From S015-6 sp964479535 (GTDB taxonomy: Bacteria; Desulfobacterota; DSWW01), in NCBI GenBank assembly GCA_964479535.1, contig CAYZMM010000003.1, positions 186,001-250,000 of the forward strand: a stretch of 64,000 nt of DNA, in the 5' to 3' direction. Both the position numbers and the translations under genes were made by a program. Each line of letters opens with the position of its first letter. Positions within the stretch are counted from its first letter, which is position 1. Below, piece by piece: positions 15,300 to 24,708 of the stretch. The notes under the pieces are model-generated. The model did not search any database, was not told the DNA's origin, and saw only the letters and a program-made list of their open reading frames with translations.

Positions 15300-16505
15300 A
15301 TGGATTTCCAGATCATCCGACCCCTGCTTCGATCCGCGGACACGAAGATCCTGCTCCTCGTCCTGGACGGCCTTGGAGGCCTGCCCGGAAAGCAGAACGG
15401 AAACACCGAACTCGAGGCGGCCCGCACGCCCAACCTCGATGCGATCGCAAAGGAGAGCGTGTGCGGCCTCCACGTGCCGATCGGAAACGGCATCACCCCG
15501 GGCAGCGGCCCCGCCCACCTCGCCCTGTTCGGCTACGACCCTCTCGTCTACAAGGTGGGCCGGGGCGCGCTCGCCGCCCTCGGCATCGGCTTCGATCTGC
15601 ACCCGGACGACGTGGCCGCCCGCGGGAATTTCTGCACCATCGACGAGAAGGGGCTTGTCACCGACAGGCGTGCAGGCCGGATCATCACGGAGAAGAACAA
15701 GGAGCTCTGCAGGCGGCTCCAGGAAATCGACCTGCCGGAGGTCCAGGTCTTCGTGGAGCCGGTCAAGGAGTACCGCTTCCTGCTCGTGCTCCGGGGGGAA
15801 GGGGTTTCGGCATCGCTGGGCGACACGGACCCGCAGGTCGTGGGAAGGGAGCCCCTCGAGCCGCGCGCCTCGGAAGAGGCGGCCGAGCCGACGGCCGAGC
15901 TGGTCGGCAGGTTCCTCGAACGGGCGCGGGAGATCCTCCGTGACCACCACCCGGCCAACATGGCCCTGCTTCGGGGCTTCTCGAAACGACCGGACTGGCC
16001 CACCTTGAACGAGGCCTTCGGACTCCGGTGCGCGGCCGTCGCCGGCTACCCCATGTACCGGGGTCTGGCACGGCTGGTGGGTATGGAGATCTTGGAAACA
16101 GGAGACACCCTGGATGAAGAGCTGCAGGCCCTGGAGCGTCACTGGGACGACTACGACTTCTTCTACCTGCACGTCAAGCGCATCGACAGCGCAGGCGAAG
16201 ACGGTGATTTCGAACGAAAGGTCGCCCTCATCGAGGAAGTGGACAACCAGGTGCCGCGGATCATGAACCTTGAACCGGACGTGCTCGTGGTTACCGGGGA
16301 TCACTCCACGCCCTCGGCCCTCGCGTCACACAGCTGGCACCCCGTACCCGTGCTTCTCCGCTCCCGCCACTGCCGGCGGGACGAGGTGGACCGGTTCGGG
16401 GAACGCCCCTGCACGGCAGGGGGGCTGGGCCCCCGGTTTCCGGCAAAGGATCTCATGCCCCTCGCCCTTGCCAACGCCCAGCGCCTGGACAAATTCGGGG
16501 CCTGA
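15300..16505 (+). CDS. apgM: 2,3-bisphosphoglycerate-independent phosphoglycerate mutase, archaeal type
   Basis: Interconverts 3- and 2-phosphoglycerate in glycolysis and gluconeogenesis. The 401-residue protein belongs to the alkaline-phosphatase superfamily: LLLVLDGLGGLP near residue 20 gives the metal ligand, TPNLDAIAKES near 44, GNGITPGSGPAHLALFGYDP near 62 with the catalytic serine, and C-terminal VVTGDHSTPSALASHSWHPVP near 330 with the metal ligands. The length and motif order fit the archaeal ApgM branch, also found in deltaproteobacteria. AAAGGAAG precedes the ATG. It follows the importer by 20 bases, though no functional link is obvious. Confidence 0.9.
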   Translation: MDFQIIRPLLRSADTKILLLVLDGLGGLPGKQNGNTELEAARTPNLDAIAKESVCGLHVPIGNGITPGSGPAHLALFGYDPLVYKVGRGALAALGIGFDLHPDDVAARGNFCTIDEKGLVTDRRAGRIITEKNKELCRRLQEIDLPEVQVFVEPVKEYRFLLVLRGEGVSASLGDTDPQVVGREPLEPRASEEAAEPTAELVGRFLERAREILRDHHPANMALLRGFSKRPDWPTLNEAFGLRCAAVAGYPMYRGLARLVGMEILETGDTLDEELQALERHWDDYDFFYLHVKRIDSAGEDGDFERKVALIEEVDNQVPRIMNLEPDVLVVTGDHSTPSALASHSWHPVPVLLRSRHCRRDEVDRFGERPCTAGGLGPRFPAKDLMPLALANAQRLDKFGA

Positions 16506-16760
16506 CCGGAAACGCTTTCGCCTGCCTTCCTTTCGAACGGCCATTCCCCTTTCGAGAATGGAAACGTGTGCGCATGGGTAGCTTTCGTACCCCTTTGGTG
16601 CCGGGTTTCTTCCCGGTTAGACCCACGGAATCTCCCGAATCAGGACTCCCGTGGCAGCATCACAACGTATAGAAGCGAGTTTCGCAAGCCCGGTTTTTCG
16701 AACCATCCCAGAGGGATCGGGTGTAAGTGGTTCAAGAGCAAGGGATGAAAGGAGGATACC

Positions 16761-18137
16761 ATGTTGGAATCGTCCACCATCGAACAATTCTCGGCCCCTC
16801 AACTCGGACGACTCATCACGCCCGAAGACGCCGACTATGACGACGCTCGAAAGATCTACAACGCCATGATCGACAAACGGCCGCGGCTCATCGCCCAGTG
16901 CGCCGACATCGCAGACGTGATGGCGGCCTTGAGGTTCGGACGCGAACACGATCTGGAAACGGCCATCCGCGGAGGCGGACACAACGGACCGGGTCTGGCC
17001 CTCGTGGACGGCGGCCTGGTCATCGATCTCTCTCCCATGAAGGGCATCCGCGTGGATCCGGATGCGAAGACCGTGCGCGTCGAGCCGGGCTGCCGCTGGG
17101 CAGAGGTCGACCACGCCACCCACGCCTTCGGAATGGCCACGGTCAGCGGAATCATCTCGAACACCGGCGTGGGCGGGCTGACCCTGGGCGGGGGCCACGG
17201 CTATCTGACCCGCAAACACGGCCTCACCATCGACAATCTGCTCAGCGCCGATGTCCTGCTGGCGGACGGAAGGCTCGTTCATGCGAGCGAGGAGGAGAAC
17301 CCGGACCTCTTCTGGGGGCTGCGGGGAGGAGGCGGGAATTTCGGCATCGTCACTTCCTTCGAGTTCCGCCTTCACCCGGTGGACACGGTGATCGGGGGGC
17401 CCATGTTCTGGCCCATCGAGGAACTGGAGCCCACGCTTCGCTGGTACCGGGACTGGCTGCCGGGGCAGCCGGACGACATTTACGCCTTCTATCTTTCCGC
17501 TGAAGTGCCTGCGGGAGAGCCCTTCCCGGAAGAGATTCACGGCAGGAAGGTCTGCGGCCTCGTGTGGTGCTGCACCGGCCCGGAGGAGCAGGCCCAGGCG
17601 GCGATCCAGGAGGCGAGGAAGTCGGCCCAGCCGATCTTTCGGCACATCGGGCCGATCCCCTACCCGACACTCCAGGGGATGCACGACGGCATCTATCCGC
17701 CCGGGCAACAGTGGTACTGGAAGGGCGACTTCGTACGGCAGATCACGGACGAGGCGCTCGACGAACACCGGCGTCACGCCGAGGTCCCGAACGATCTTTC
17801 CACCATGCACCTCTACCCCGTGAACGGCGCCGCGCACGAGGTCGGCAGAGACGAGACCGCGTGGGGCTATCGCGACGCGAACTGGTCCATGGTGATCGCC
17901 GGCGTTTCCAGGGACCCGAGCGGCAACGGGAAGACCATACAGTGGGCAAAGGACTACTGGCAGGCCCTGCACCCGCACTCGGCGGGCGGCTCCTACATCA
18001 ACTTCATGATGGAGGAGGGCAAGGATCGGATCCAGGCCACCTACGGCGGCAACTACGAACGTCTGCGCGAGATCAAGGCGAAGTACGATCCGGACAACTT
18101 CTTCCACGTGAATCAGAACATCGAGCCCGCAGCCTAG
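16761..18137 (+). CDS. FAD-dependent oxidoreductase, berberine-bridge-enzyme (BBE) family
   Basis: 458 residues with an N-terminal PCMH-type FAD domain and C-terminal BBE domain. RGGGHNGPGLA near residue 68 carries the histidine that usually binds FAD covalently; TGVGGLTLGGGHGYLTRKHG near 135 is the second FAD loop. The cysteine that forms the second covalent bond in bicovalent enzymes is not present in that loop, so monocovalent flavin is expected. GGGGNFGIVTSFEF near 192 and the terminal YDPDNFFHVNQNI are family hallmarks. Members oxidise sugars, alkaloids or other alcohols; the substrate here is unknown. AAAGGAGG precedes the ATG. The 255 bases upstream hold no clear gene; a short GC hairpin at about 16602-16617 may end apgM. 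Confidence 0.9.
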   Translation: MLESSTIEQFSAPQLGRLITPEDADYDDARKIYNAMIDKRPRLIAQCADIADVMAALRFGREHDLETAIRGGGHNGPGLALVDGGLVIDLSPMKGIRVDPDAKTVRVEPGCRWAEVDHATHAFGMATVSGIISNTGVGGLTLGGGHGYLTRKHGLTIDNLLSADVLLADGRLVHASEEENPDLFWGLRGGGGNFGIVTSFEFRLHPVDTVIGGPMFWPIEELEPTLRWYRDWLPGQPDDIYAFYLSAEVPAGEPFPEEIHGRKVCGLVWCCTGPEEQAQAAIQEARKSAQPIFRHIGPIPYPTLQGMHDGIYPPGQQWYWKGDFVRQITDEALDEHRRHAEVPNDLSTMHLYPVNGAAHEVGRDETAWGYRDANWSMVIAGVSRDPSGNGKTIQWAKDYWQALHPHSAGGSYINFMMEEGKDRIQATYGGNYERLREIKAKYDPDNFFHVNQNIEPAA

Positions 18138-18159
18138 CAGTGCAGGAAACGTTGCACGA

Positions 18160-18205
18160 CCCCAAGGAGTGTGCCGATCATGCACAGCTGCCCCGCTCCT
18201 TGGGG
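18160..18205. repeat. 10-bp inverted repeat around the first nar operator
   Basis: CCCCAAGGAG at 18160-18169 pairs exactly with CTCCTTGGGG at 18196-18205. The 26-base loop contains the perfect operator palindrome at 18170-18186. It may be the flavoenzyme terminator (no T-run) or a cruciform that presents the operator. Confidence 0.6.
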
Positions 18206-18226
18206 GTTGTGTACCGATCCTTCACG
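18170..18226. promoter_or_regulatory. Operator pair upstream of narG
   Basis: TGTGC-CGATCAT-GCACA at 18170-18186 (perfect) and TGTAC-CGATCCT-TCACG at 18210-18226, 40 bases apart. The proximal centre is about 108 bases from the -24 element of the narG promoter, a standard distance for an enhancer-binding protein. Confidence 0.78.
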
Positions 18227-18323
18227 GTCCGGGTGACCCTCTCGCAGCCACCGCCTCGGCCGCTGCTGTCCTGAATCACACCCGGTTCGAGCCGTCCCGG
18301 ACGCCTGGGGAGGAATGAACCCC

Positions 18324-18339
18324 TGGCATGGCCCTTGCT
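18324..18339 (+). promoter_or_regulatory. Sigma-54 promoter of narGHJI
   Basis: TGGCATG-GCCC-TTGCT, an essentially consensus sigma-54 element. The narG start is 44 bases downstream. No FNR- or NarL-type site was evident in the gap. Confidence 0.9.
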
Positions 18340-18382
18340 GTGGAGGGCGTGGGAACAAAGCCCGCAACCTCCCGGAGGCGCC

Positions 18383-21300
18383 ATGCCCGTTCGTATTCCT
18401 TTCGAGAATCTCCGTTATCTGAAGAACCTGAGCGGAAAGGGGCGCAACCCCGTGGAGAAGATCTCCCGCGGCTGGGCCGAGATACGCACCGGCCAGCGCG
18501 ACTGGGAGGATCTGTACCGGAGGCGCTGGCAGCACGACAAGGTCGTGCGTTCCACCCACGGCGTCAACTGCACCGGCTCCTGCTCCTGGAACGTGTTCGT
18601 GAAAGACGGCATCGTGGTCTGGGAAACCCAGAAGGTGGACTACCCGGGCTGCGGTGAGGACATGCCGGATCACGAGCCGCGGGGCTGCCCCAGAGGCTCC
18701 ACCGCCTCCTGGTACGTGTACAGCCCGGCCCGGGTCCGCTACCCCTACATGCGCTCCGCCCTCTACGAACTCTGGCAGGCCGCGCTCGAGGAGAGCACGG
18801 ATCCGGTGGCCGCGTGGGAATCGATCACCTCGGACCCCGAAAAGGCCCGGCGATACAAGGAGGCGAGAGGCCAGGGCGGGCTGGTTCGTGTCCCGTGGGA
18901 CACGGCCCTGGACCTGATCGCAGCCTCCCTGGTTTGCACCATCAAACGAGACGGCCCGGATCGCATCTTCGGCTTCACCCCCATTCCGGCCATGTCCATG
19001 GTCTCCTATGCCTCGGGCGCTCGGTTCCTCTCCCTGATCGGCGCCCCCATGATCAGCTTCTACGACTGGTACTGCGACCTGCCCCCGGCCTCTCCCCAGG
19101 TCTGGGGCGATCAGACCGACGTGCCGGAGAGCGCGGACTGGTACAACGCCACCTACATGATCGTCTGGGGAACGAACCTTCCCATGACCCGGTCTCCGGA
19201 CGCACACTTCTATGCGGAGGCCCGGTACCGTGGAGCCAAGGTGGTGGCGGTGGCGCCGGACTACGCCGAGTACGTGAAGTTCGCCGACACGTGGCTGCCG
19301 GCAAGGGCCGGCACCGACGGCGCGCTCGCCATGGCCATGACCTTCGTCGTGCTGAAGGAGTTCTATCTGGACCAACCCTGCGAGCCTTTCATCGCATACG
19401 CGAAAAGGTACACGGACCTGCCCTTCCTCGTGGTTCTGGATGGATCCCGGGACCGCCTGGTGCCCGAACGTTTCCTTCGCGCCTCGGATCTCGGAAGCGG
19501 TTGGGAACAGGGCGAATGGAAGACCGTTCTCTTCGACGGGCTGCGCGGCGGATTCGCCGTGCCGAACGGAAGCATCGGTTTCCGGTGGGATCGGAGCGGA
19601 CGCTGGAACCTGGATCTGGTCGACGCCTCCACGGGCGGGCCGGTGGACCCGCTTCTCTCCCTGGAGGGTGAAACCGACGAGTGGGCCCCGGTCACCTTCC
19701 CCCTCTTCCACGGCGGGGAGCGAGGGGGCCGTGCAACCCGGACGGGTGCCGTGCCTGTGAAGCGGGTGAGCCTTTCGGGCCGGGAGGTGCTCGTCACGAC
19801 CGTGTTCGACCTCCTGGCTGCGAACCTCGGCATCGACCGGGGAAAGGGCGGAGACGCTGCGAAGGACTACGATGAGCCCCTCGCTTACACGCCCGCCTGG
19901 CAGGAGCCGATCACCGGTGTTCCGAAAGAGGCGGTGATCCGGGTCGCCCGCGAGTTCGCCGACAATGCGCGGAAGACCGGCGGCAGGTCGATGATCTTCC
20001 TGGGTGCGGGAACCAATCACTGGTATCACTCCGACATGATCTACCGCACGATCCTGAACCTGACGACCCTGTGCGGTTGCCAGGGCGTCAACGGGGGCGG
20101 CTGGGCCCATTACGTGGGCCAGGAAAAGGTGCGGCCCCTTGCCGGATGGTCCACCCTCGCCTTCGGGCTGGACTGGTCCCGGCCGCCCCGCTTCCAGAAC
20201 GGGACCTCCTTCTACTACTTCGCCACCGACCAGTGGCGCTACGAGACCATCGACGGAAGCCGCATCGCCTCCCCCCTGGCCGGAGGCGATGCCCACCGCC
20301 ATCTTGCCGATTTCAACGTGATCGCCGCACGTCTCGGCTGGCTGCCCGCATACCCCCAGTTCGATCGCAACCCGCTCGACATCTGCAGAGAGGCGGTGGA
20401 GGACGGCGCGTCTTCGGACGAGGAGATCGTCGCGTGGGTGGTGGACAGGCTCAAGTCCGGAGAGCTCAGCTTTTCTCTGGAAGATCCGGACAGCCCCCGG
20501 AACCACCCGAAGGTGCTGTTCCTGTGGCGCGCCAATCTCCTGGGGGCGAGCGCGAAGGGTCACGAGTACTTTCTCAAGCACCTGCTCGGCTGCCGGAACG
20601 CGGTCTCACCGGTGCACGAGGGCAAGGAGCGCCCCCGGGAGGTCCGCTGGCGTGACCCGGCACCCGAGGGGAAGCTCGACCTGCTGGTGACGCTCGAGAT
20701 CCGCATGTCCACGAGCGCACTGTACGCGGACGTGGTGCTTCCCTCGGGCGGGTGGTACGAGATGCACGATCTGAGCAGCACGGACCTCCACCCCTTCATC
20801 CACCCTTTCAACCCTGCCATCGACCCTCCCTGGGAGGCCCGGACGAACTGGGACCAGTTCCGGTCCGTTGCAGAGAGGTTCTCCGACCTGGCCGCCCGAC
20901 ACCTGGGAGAGGAAAAGGACCTGGTGGCGACGGCGCTCATGCACGATACGCCGGACGAGCTGGCACAGCCCCTCGGCCGGGTGCGGGAATGGAAGAGGGG
21001 CGAGGTCGAGCCCGTTCCCGGCAAGACCCTCCCCAACCTGACCGTGGTGACCCGGAACTACCCGGAGGTCTACCGGAAGATGACCTCCCTGGGTCCCCTG
21101 GTCGCTGAGAAGGGCGTGGGCGCAAAGGGGGTTTCCTGGTCGGCCGCCGAGGAGTACGAAGAGCTGAAAGGAAGGCTGGGGGTCGTGAAGACCCCGGGGG
21201 TCTCGCAGGGGATGCCGGAGCTCTTCACCGGAAAGCAGGCGGCCGAGGCGATTCTGGGCCTGTCCCCGGAGACGAACGGCCGGGTGTCCCTGAAGGCGTG

Positions 21301-22093
21301 GGAGGCCCTGGAGGAAACCACGGGCGGGAGTCACGGGCACCTGTCCAGGGAGCGGGAAGGGGATCGGATGACCTTCGAGGACCTGAACGCCCAGCCGCGG
21401 GTGGTCATCACGAGCCCCGTGTGGAGCGGCTCCGAGACCGCAGGCCGACGATACGCCCCCTTCACGATCAACGTGGAGGAGAAGGTCCCCTTCCGCACCC
21501 TCACGGGACGCGCCCAGTTCTACCTGGACCACGAGTGGATGCGTCAGTTCGGCGAATCCCTTCCGGTGTACCGCCCTCCCCTGGACATGCAGGCGCTGGG
21601 GTCGACCGAACGGGCCCGGGACAACGGGCGGGAGATCGTGCTGAACTACCTGACGCCCCACTCGAAGTGGTCCATCCACAGCACCTTCTCGGAAAACCCC
21701 CTCATGCTCACCCTGTTCCGGGCCGGGGAGGCGATCTGGATCAGCCGGGAGGACGCCGAGGAACTCGGAGCGGGCGACGGAGAATGGCTCGAGTGCTTCA
21801 ACGTGAACGGGGTCGTCATGGCCAAGGCCGTGGTGAGCCACCGGATCCCGAGGGGCAAGGCGTTCATGTACCACGCCCAGGAAAGGCTCATCAACGTGCC
21901 GGGGTCCCGCATGTCCGGGCAGAGGGGAGGCACCCACAACAGCGTGACCCGGATTCTGGTCAAGCCGACACAGATGATCGGCGGGTACGCGCAGCTGAGT
22001 TACGGATTCAACTACTACGGGCCGACGGGTGCTCAGCGGGACGAGGTAATCGTGGTCCGGAAGGCCGGGGAGGTCGACTGGTATGAGAGTTAA
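18383..22093 (+). CDS. narG: Respiratory nitrate reductase, catalytic alpha subunit
   Basis: Cytoplasm-facing molybdenum subunit that reduces nitrate to nitrite with quinol electrons. The 1236-residue length matches the family. The FS0 cluster region HGVNCTGSCSWNVFVKDGI is near residue 53 (histidine plus three cysteines expected; third is in DYPGCGEDMPDHEPRGCPRG). YDWYCDLPPASPQVWGDQTD near 230 contains the conserved aspartate that ligates molybdenum, and RSPDAHFYAEARYRGAK follows as in enterics. There is no twin-arginine leader, fitting the membrane-bound, inward-facing NarG. GGAGG precedes the ATG. An upstream in-frame TTG at 18335 lies inside the promoter and is rejected. The gene heads narGHJIK. 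Confidence 0.97.
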   Translation: MPVRIPFENLRYLKNLSGKGRNPVEKISRGWAEIRTGQRDWEDLYRRRWQHDKVVRSTHGVNCTGSCSWNVFVKDGIVVWETQKVDYPGCGEDMPDHEPRGCPRGSTASWYVYSPARVRYPYMRSALYELWQAALEESTDPVAAWESITSDPEKARRYKEARGQGGLVRVPWDTALDLIAASLVCTIKRDGPDRIFGFTPIPAMSMVSYASGARFLSLIGAPMISFYDWYCDLPPASPQVWGDQTDVPESADWYNATYMIVWGTNLPMTRSPDAHFYAEARYRGAKVVAVAPDYAEYVKFADTWLPARAGTDGALAMAMTFVVLKEFYLDQPCEPFIAYAKRYTDLPFLVVLDGSRDRLVPERFLRASDLGSGWEQGEWKTVLFDGLRGGFAVPNGSIGFRWDRSGRWNLDLVDASTGGPVDPLLSLEGETDEWAPVTFPLFHGGERGGRATRTGAVPVKRVSLSGREVLVTTVFDLLAANLGIDRGKGGDAAKDYDEPLAYTPAWQEPITGVPKEAVIRVAREFADNARKTGGRSMIFLGAGTNHWYHSDMIYRTILNLTTLCGCQGVNGGGWAHYVGQEKVRPLAGWSTLAFGLDWSRPPRFQNGTSFYYFATDQWRYETIDGSRIASPLAGGDAHRHLADFNVIAARLGWLPAYPQFDRNPLDICREAVEDGASSDEEIVAWVVDRLKSGELSFSLEDPDSPRNHPKVLFLWRANLLGASAKGHEYFLKHLLGCRNAVSPVHEGKERPREVRWRDPAPEGKLDLLVTLEIRMSTSALYADVVLPSGGWYEMHDLSSTDLHPFIHPFNPAIDPPWEARTNWDQFRSVAERFSDLAARHLGEEKDLVATALMHDTPDELAQPLGRVREWKRGEVEPVPGKTLPNLTVVTRNYPEVYRKMTSLGPLVAEKGVGAKGVSWSAAEEYEELKGRLGVVKTPGVSQGMPELFTGKQAAEAILGLSPETNGRVSLKAWEALEETTGGSHGHLSREREGDRMTFEDLNAQPRVVITSPVWSGSETAGRRYAPFTINVEEKVPFRTLTGRAQFYLDHEWMRQFGESLPVYRPPLDMQALGSTERARDNGREIVLNYLTPHSKWSIHSTFSENPLMLTLFRAGEAIWISREDAEELGAGDGEWLECFNVNGVVMAKAVVSHRIPRGKAFMYHAQERLINVPGSRMSGQRGGTHNSVTRILVKPTQMIGGYAQLSYGFNYYGPTGAQRDEVIVVRKAGEVDWYES

Positions 22094-23507
22094 GGCGCAG
22101 TTCGCCATGGTCATGAACCTGGACAAGTGCATCGGCTGCCACACGTGCAGCATCCCCTGCAAGAACGTCTGGACGAACCGGCCCGGGACCGAGTACATCT
22201 GGTTCAACAACGTGGAAACGAAGCCGGGGGTCGGATACCCGAAGGTCTGGGAGGACCAGGAGCGGTACCGGGGCGGCTGGACGCGGAAGCACGGCAGGCT
22301 CCGGCTCCGGTCCGGAGGGAGGACCCGAAAGCTCGCTACGATCTTCTACAACCGGGATCTGCCCGATCTGGACGCGTACTACGAGCCGTGGACCTACGAC
22401 TACGAGAAGCTGGCGACGAGTCCGGCCCGGGAGCACCAGCCGGCCATTCGGCCCAGGTCCCTGATCACCGGCCGGAACCTGGACGTGCGGTGGGGGCCGA
22501 ACTGGGAGGACGACCTGGCAGGGGCGCCGGAGACGGGCGGACAGGACGTGAACTTCCGGGGTCTGGATACGGAGAGCTACCTCCGGTTTCAGGACGTCTT
22601 CATGTTCTACCTCCCGCGGATCTGCGAGCACTGCCTGAACCCCTCCTGCGTCGCCTCATGCCCGTCCGGGGCCCTGTACAAGCGCGAAGAGGACGGGGTC
22701 GTTCTGGTCGACCAGGTCCGCTGCCGCGGATGGAGGTTCTGCGTGTCCGGGTGCCCCTACAAGAAGACCTACTACAACTGGTCGAGCGGCACCTCGGTGA
22801 AGTGCCTCTTCTGCTACCCGAGAACGGAAGCCGGCATGAGCACGCTCTGCGCGGAAAGCTGTGTGGGACGTATCCGCTACGTGGGCGTGCTTCTCTACGA
22901 TGCGGACCGTATCCGGGAGGCGGCATCCGCGCAGGAGGACCGACAGGTACTTCCGGCACACCTCTCCATCCTTCTGGACCCGAACGACCCGGACGTGGCG
23001 GCCCGGGGGCGGGCCGACGGCGTGCCGGAGACCTACCTGGACGCGGCCCGCAGATCGCCGGTCTACCGGCTCATCGTGGAGTGGCGGCTGGCGCTTCCCC
23101 CGCACCCGGAGTACCGCACCCTTCCCATGGTCTGGTACGTCCCCCCCCTCAGCCCGATCGACCGGAAGGCCGACCCCGGCGCGACGGAGGGCACCCTGGA
23201 CGACATGCGGATCCCGGTCCGCTACCTGGCGAACCTGCTGGCCGCCGGCGACCAGGCCCCGGTACGTTTCTCCCTCGCTCGCCTGCAGGCCCTTCGCCGA
23301 ACCATGCGCTCGGTCCGGGTGGACGGCAAGCACGACAACCGAGCGATCGAGGAGGCGGGGCTCACGCCTTCCGAGGCGGAGCAGATGTTCCGCCTGCTGT
23401 CGATCGCCAAGTACCCGGAACGCTACGTGCTGCCCACGGCGCGACGCGAGCCGGCCGATGAGCCCGGCCGCCTCCAGGGGCGGGTCGGCTATCCGGAGGG
23501 CGCGTGA
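22083..23507 (+). CDS. narH: Respiratory nitrate reductase, iron-sulfur beta subunit
   Basis: Electron-transfer subunit linking NarI hemes to NarG. 474 residues with four cysteine clusters: CIGCHTCSIPCKNVW near residue 16, CEHCLNPSCVASCPSGA near 183, CRGWRFCVSGCPYKK near 217 and CLFCYPRTEAGMSTLCAESCVGR near 240. Tryptophan replaces the second cysteine of the third group, the normal NarH feature giving a [3Fe-4S] cluster. It overlaps narG by 11 bases and narJ by four, so translation is coupled. Slightly shorter than the enteric protein, otherwise ordinary. Confidence 0.97.
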   Translation: MRVKAQFAMVMNLDKCIGCHTCSIPCKNVWTNRPGTEYIWFNNVETKPGVGYPKVWEDQERYRGGWTRKHGRLRLRSGGRTRKLATIFYNRDLPDLDAYYEPWTYDYEKLATSPAREHQPAIRPRSLITGRNLDVRWGPNWEDDLAGAPETGGQDVNFRGLDTESYLRFQDVFMFYLPRICEHCLNPSCVASCPSGALYKREEDGVVLVDQVRCRGWRFCVSGCPYKKTYYNWSSGTSVKCLFCYPRTEAGMSTLCAESCVGRIRYVGVLLYDADRIREAASAQEDRQVLPAHLSILLDPNDPDVAARGRADGVPETYLDAARRSPVYRLIVEWRLALPPHPEYRTLPMVWYVPPLSPIDRKADPGATEGTLDDMRIPVRYLANLLAAGDQAPVRFSLARLQALRRTMRSVRVDGKHDNRAIEEAGLTPSEAEQMFRLLSIAKYPERYVLPTARREPADEPGRLQGRVGYPEGA

Positions 23508-24058
23508 ACGAGGAAACCCGCACCCTGCTCCGTCTCCTTTCGTCGCTTCTCTCCTACCCCGGGGAAGACCTTTCGCCAGCCTTCGAGGAGAGCGTGAACG
23601 CCATGCCGGTGGCAAGGCTCCACGGACGCGCCTGGGAGACTTGCGCTCTGTTTCTGGCGCGTATGGACCGGATACCCCTTCTGCAGCGAATGGAGACCTA
23701 CACCGAGACCTTCGATTTCTCGCCGGGGGCCTGCCTGGACCTCACCCGCCACCGCTGGCCCGAGGAGCCCGCTCGGAGAAACGCCACCGCCCATCTCCAC
23801 GAGATCTACAGGCAGGAGGGCTACGGCTGCTGCGCGCCTCAGATGCCGGACCATCTGCCGGTTCTGCTCGAGTTCCTGTCGGTCTGCTCCGGGGAAACCC
23901 GGCGCTGGATCGCAACCACCTACCGGGACTCGATTGCCGTCCTGGCCCGTCGCCTTCGGGAGAGCGCAAGCCCGTACGCCTGTCTGTTCCACCTGACCCT
24001 TTCCCTATTCGACTGGCTGCAAGTGCCGGAACAGGAAGCGATATGGACTGGAACCTGA
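23504..24058 (+). CDS. narJ: Nitrate reductase assembly chaperone (delta subunit)
   Basis: Cytosolic TorD-family chaperone that holds apo-NarG until molybdenum cofactor is inserted; not part of the final complex. 184 residues, helical, with the family start RLLSSLLSYPGED near residue 10 and DHLPVLLEFLSV near 118 followed by paired helices. The GTG start at 23504 overlaps the narH stop. The end overlaps the narI start by 16 bases. Assignment rests on position between narH and narI and on the helical motifs. Confidence 0.93.
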   Translation: MNEETRTLLRLLSSLLSYPGEDLSPAFEESVNAMPVARLHGRAWETCALFLARMDRIPLLQRMETYTETFDFSPGACLDLTRHRWPEEPARRNATAHLHEIYRQEGYGCCAPQMPDHLPVLLEFLSVCSGETRRWIATTYRDSIAVLARRLRESASPYACLFHLTLSLFDWLQVPEQEAIWTGT

Positions 24059-24708
24059 TTCTCTTCGGAATCTTTCCCTACGCCGCGCTGACCGCTTTCG
24101 TGGTGGGACACCTCTACCGGTATGCAACCGACGCGGTGCACTGGAACGCCGGGTCGAGCGAGCTTCTCTCCAAGAAGAGCCTGGCCGCCGGCTCCTGGCT
24201 CTTCCACTGGGGCATGATCTTCGTACTGATCGGGCACGGCGGGGGCCTGCTGATCCCTCAAAGGGTCTACGATGCGGTCGGGATCGGGGCTGCCGCGCAC
24301 ATGCGGATCGCCTACTGGCTGGGCATCCCGATCGGGATCGTCTCCCTCGCCGGCATCGTTCTTCTTTCGTGCCGCCGTCTCTTCGCCAGGCGCGTCGCGG
24401 CCCAGACGAGCTTGAACGACGCCGCCACGCTGGCCCTTCTGTTCCTGGTCATCGGCGTCGGAACCTACAACGTGTTCACCCACACCATGGTCCTCTACAC
24501 CGTAGCTCCCTGGCTCCGAAGCATCCTCCTGCTGAATCCGGAGCCGGAGCTGATGCGATCGGCACCGGTCCTGTTCAAAGTGCACGTTCTCAGCGCATTC
24601 ACCCTCTTCGGCTTCTGGCCCTTCAGCCGGCTGGTCCACGCCCTGAGCCTTCCCCTCACCTATCCCTTGCGGAGCTACATCGTTCTTCGGCGAAGAGGCC
24701 CGGCATGA
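24043..24708 (+). CDS. narI: Respiratory nitrate reductase, cytochrome b gamma subunit
   Basis: Membrane anchor that oxidises quinol on the periplasmic side through two b hemes and passes electrons to NarH. 221 residues with five hydrophobic helices; FHWGMIFVLIGHGGGLLIP near residue 52 and FKVHVLSAFTLFGFWPFSRLVHALSLP near 180 provide the heme histidines. The start at 24043 (MDWNLILFGIFPY) matches the family. Its stop overlaps the narK start (ATGA). Confidence 0.95.
   Translation: MDWNLILFGIFPYAALTAFVVGHLYRYATDAVHWNAGSSELLSKKSLAAGSWLFHWGMIFVLIGHGGGLLIPQRVYDAVGIGAAAHMRIAYWLGIPIGIVSLAGIVLLSCRRLFARRVAAQTSLNDAATLALLFLVIGVGTYNVFTHTMVLYTVAPWLRSILLLNPEPELMRSAPVLFKVHVLSAFTLFGFWPFSRLVHALSLPLTYPLRSYIVLRRRGPA

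Noticed and set aside
18150..18158. GTGCA-N8-TGCAC palindrome just before the nar operators
   Set aside because: Spacer length differs from the operator family, so it is not counted as a third nar operator.
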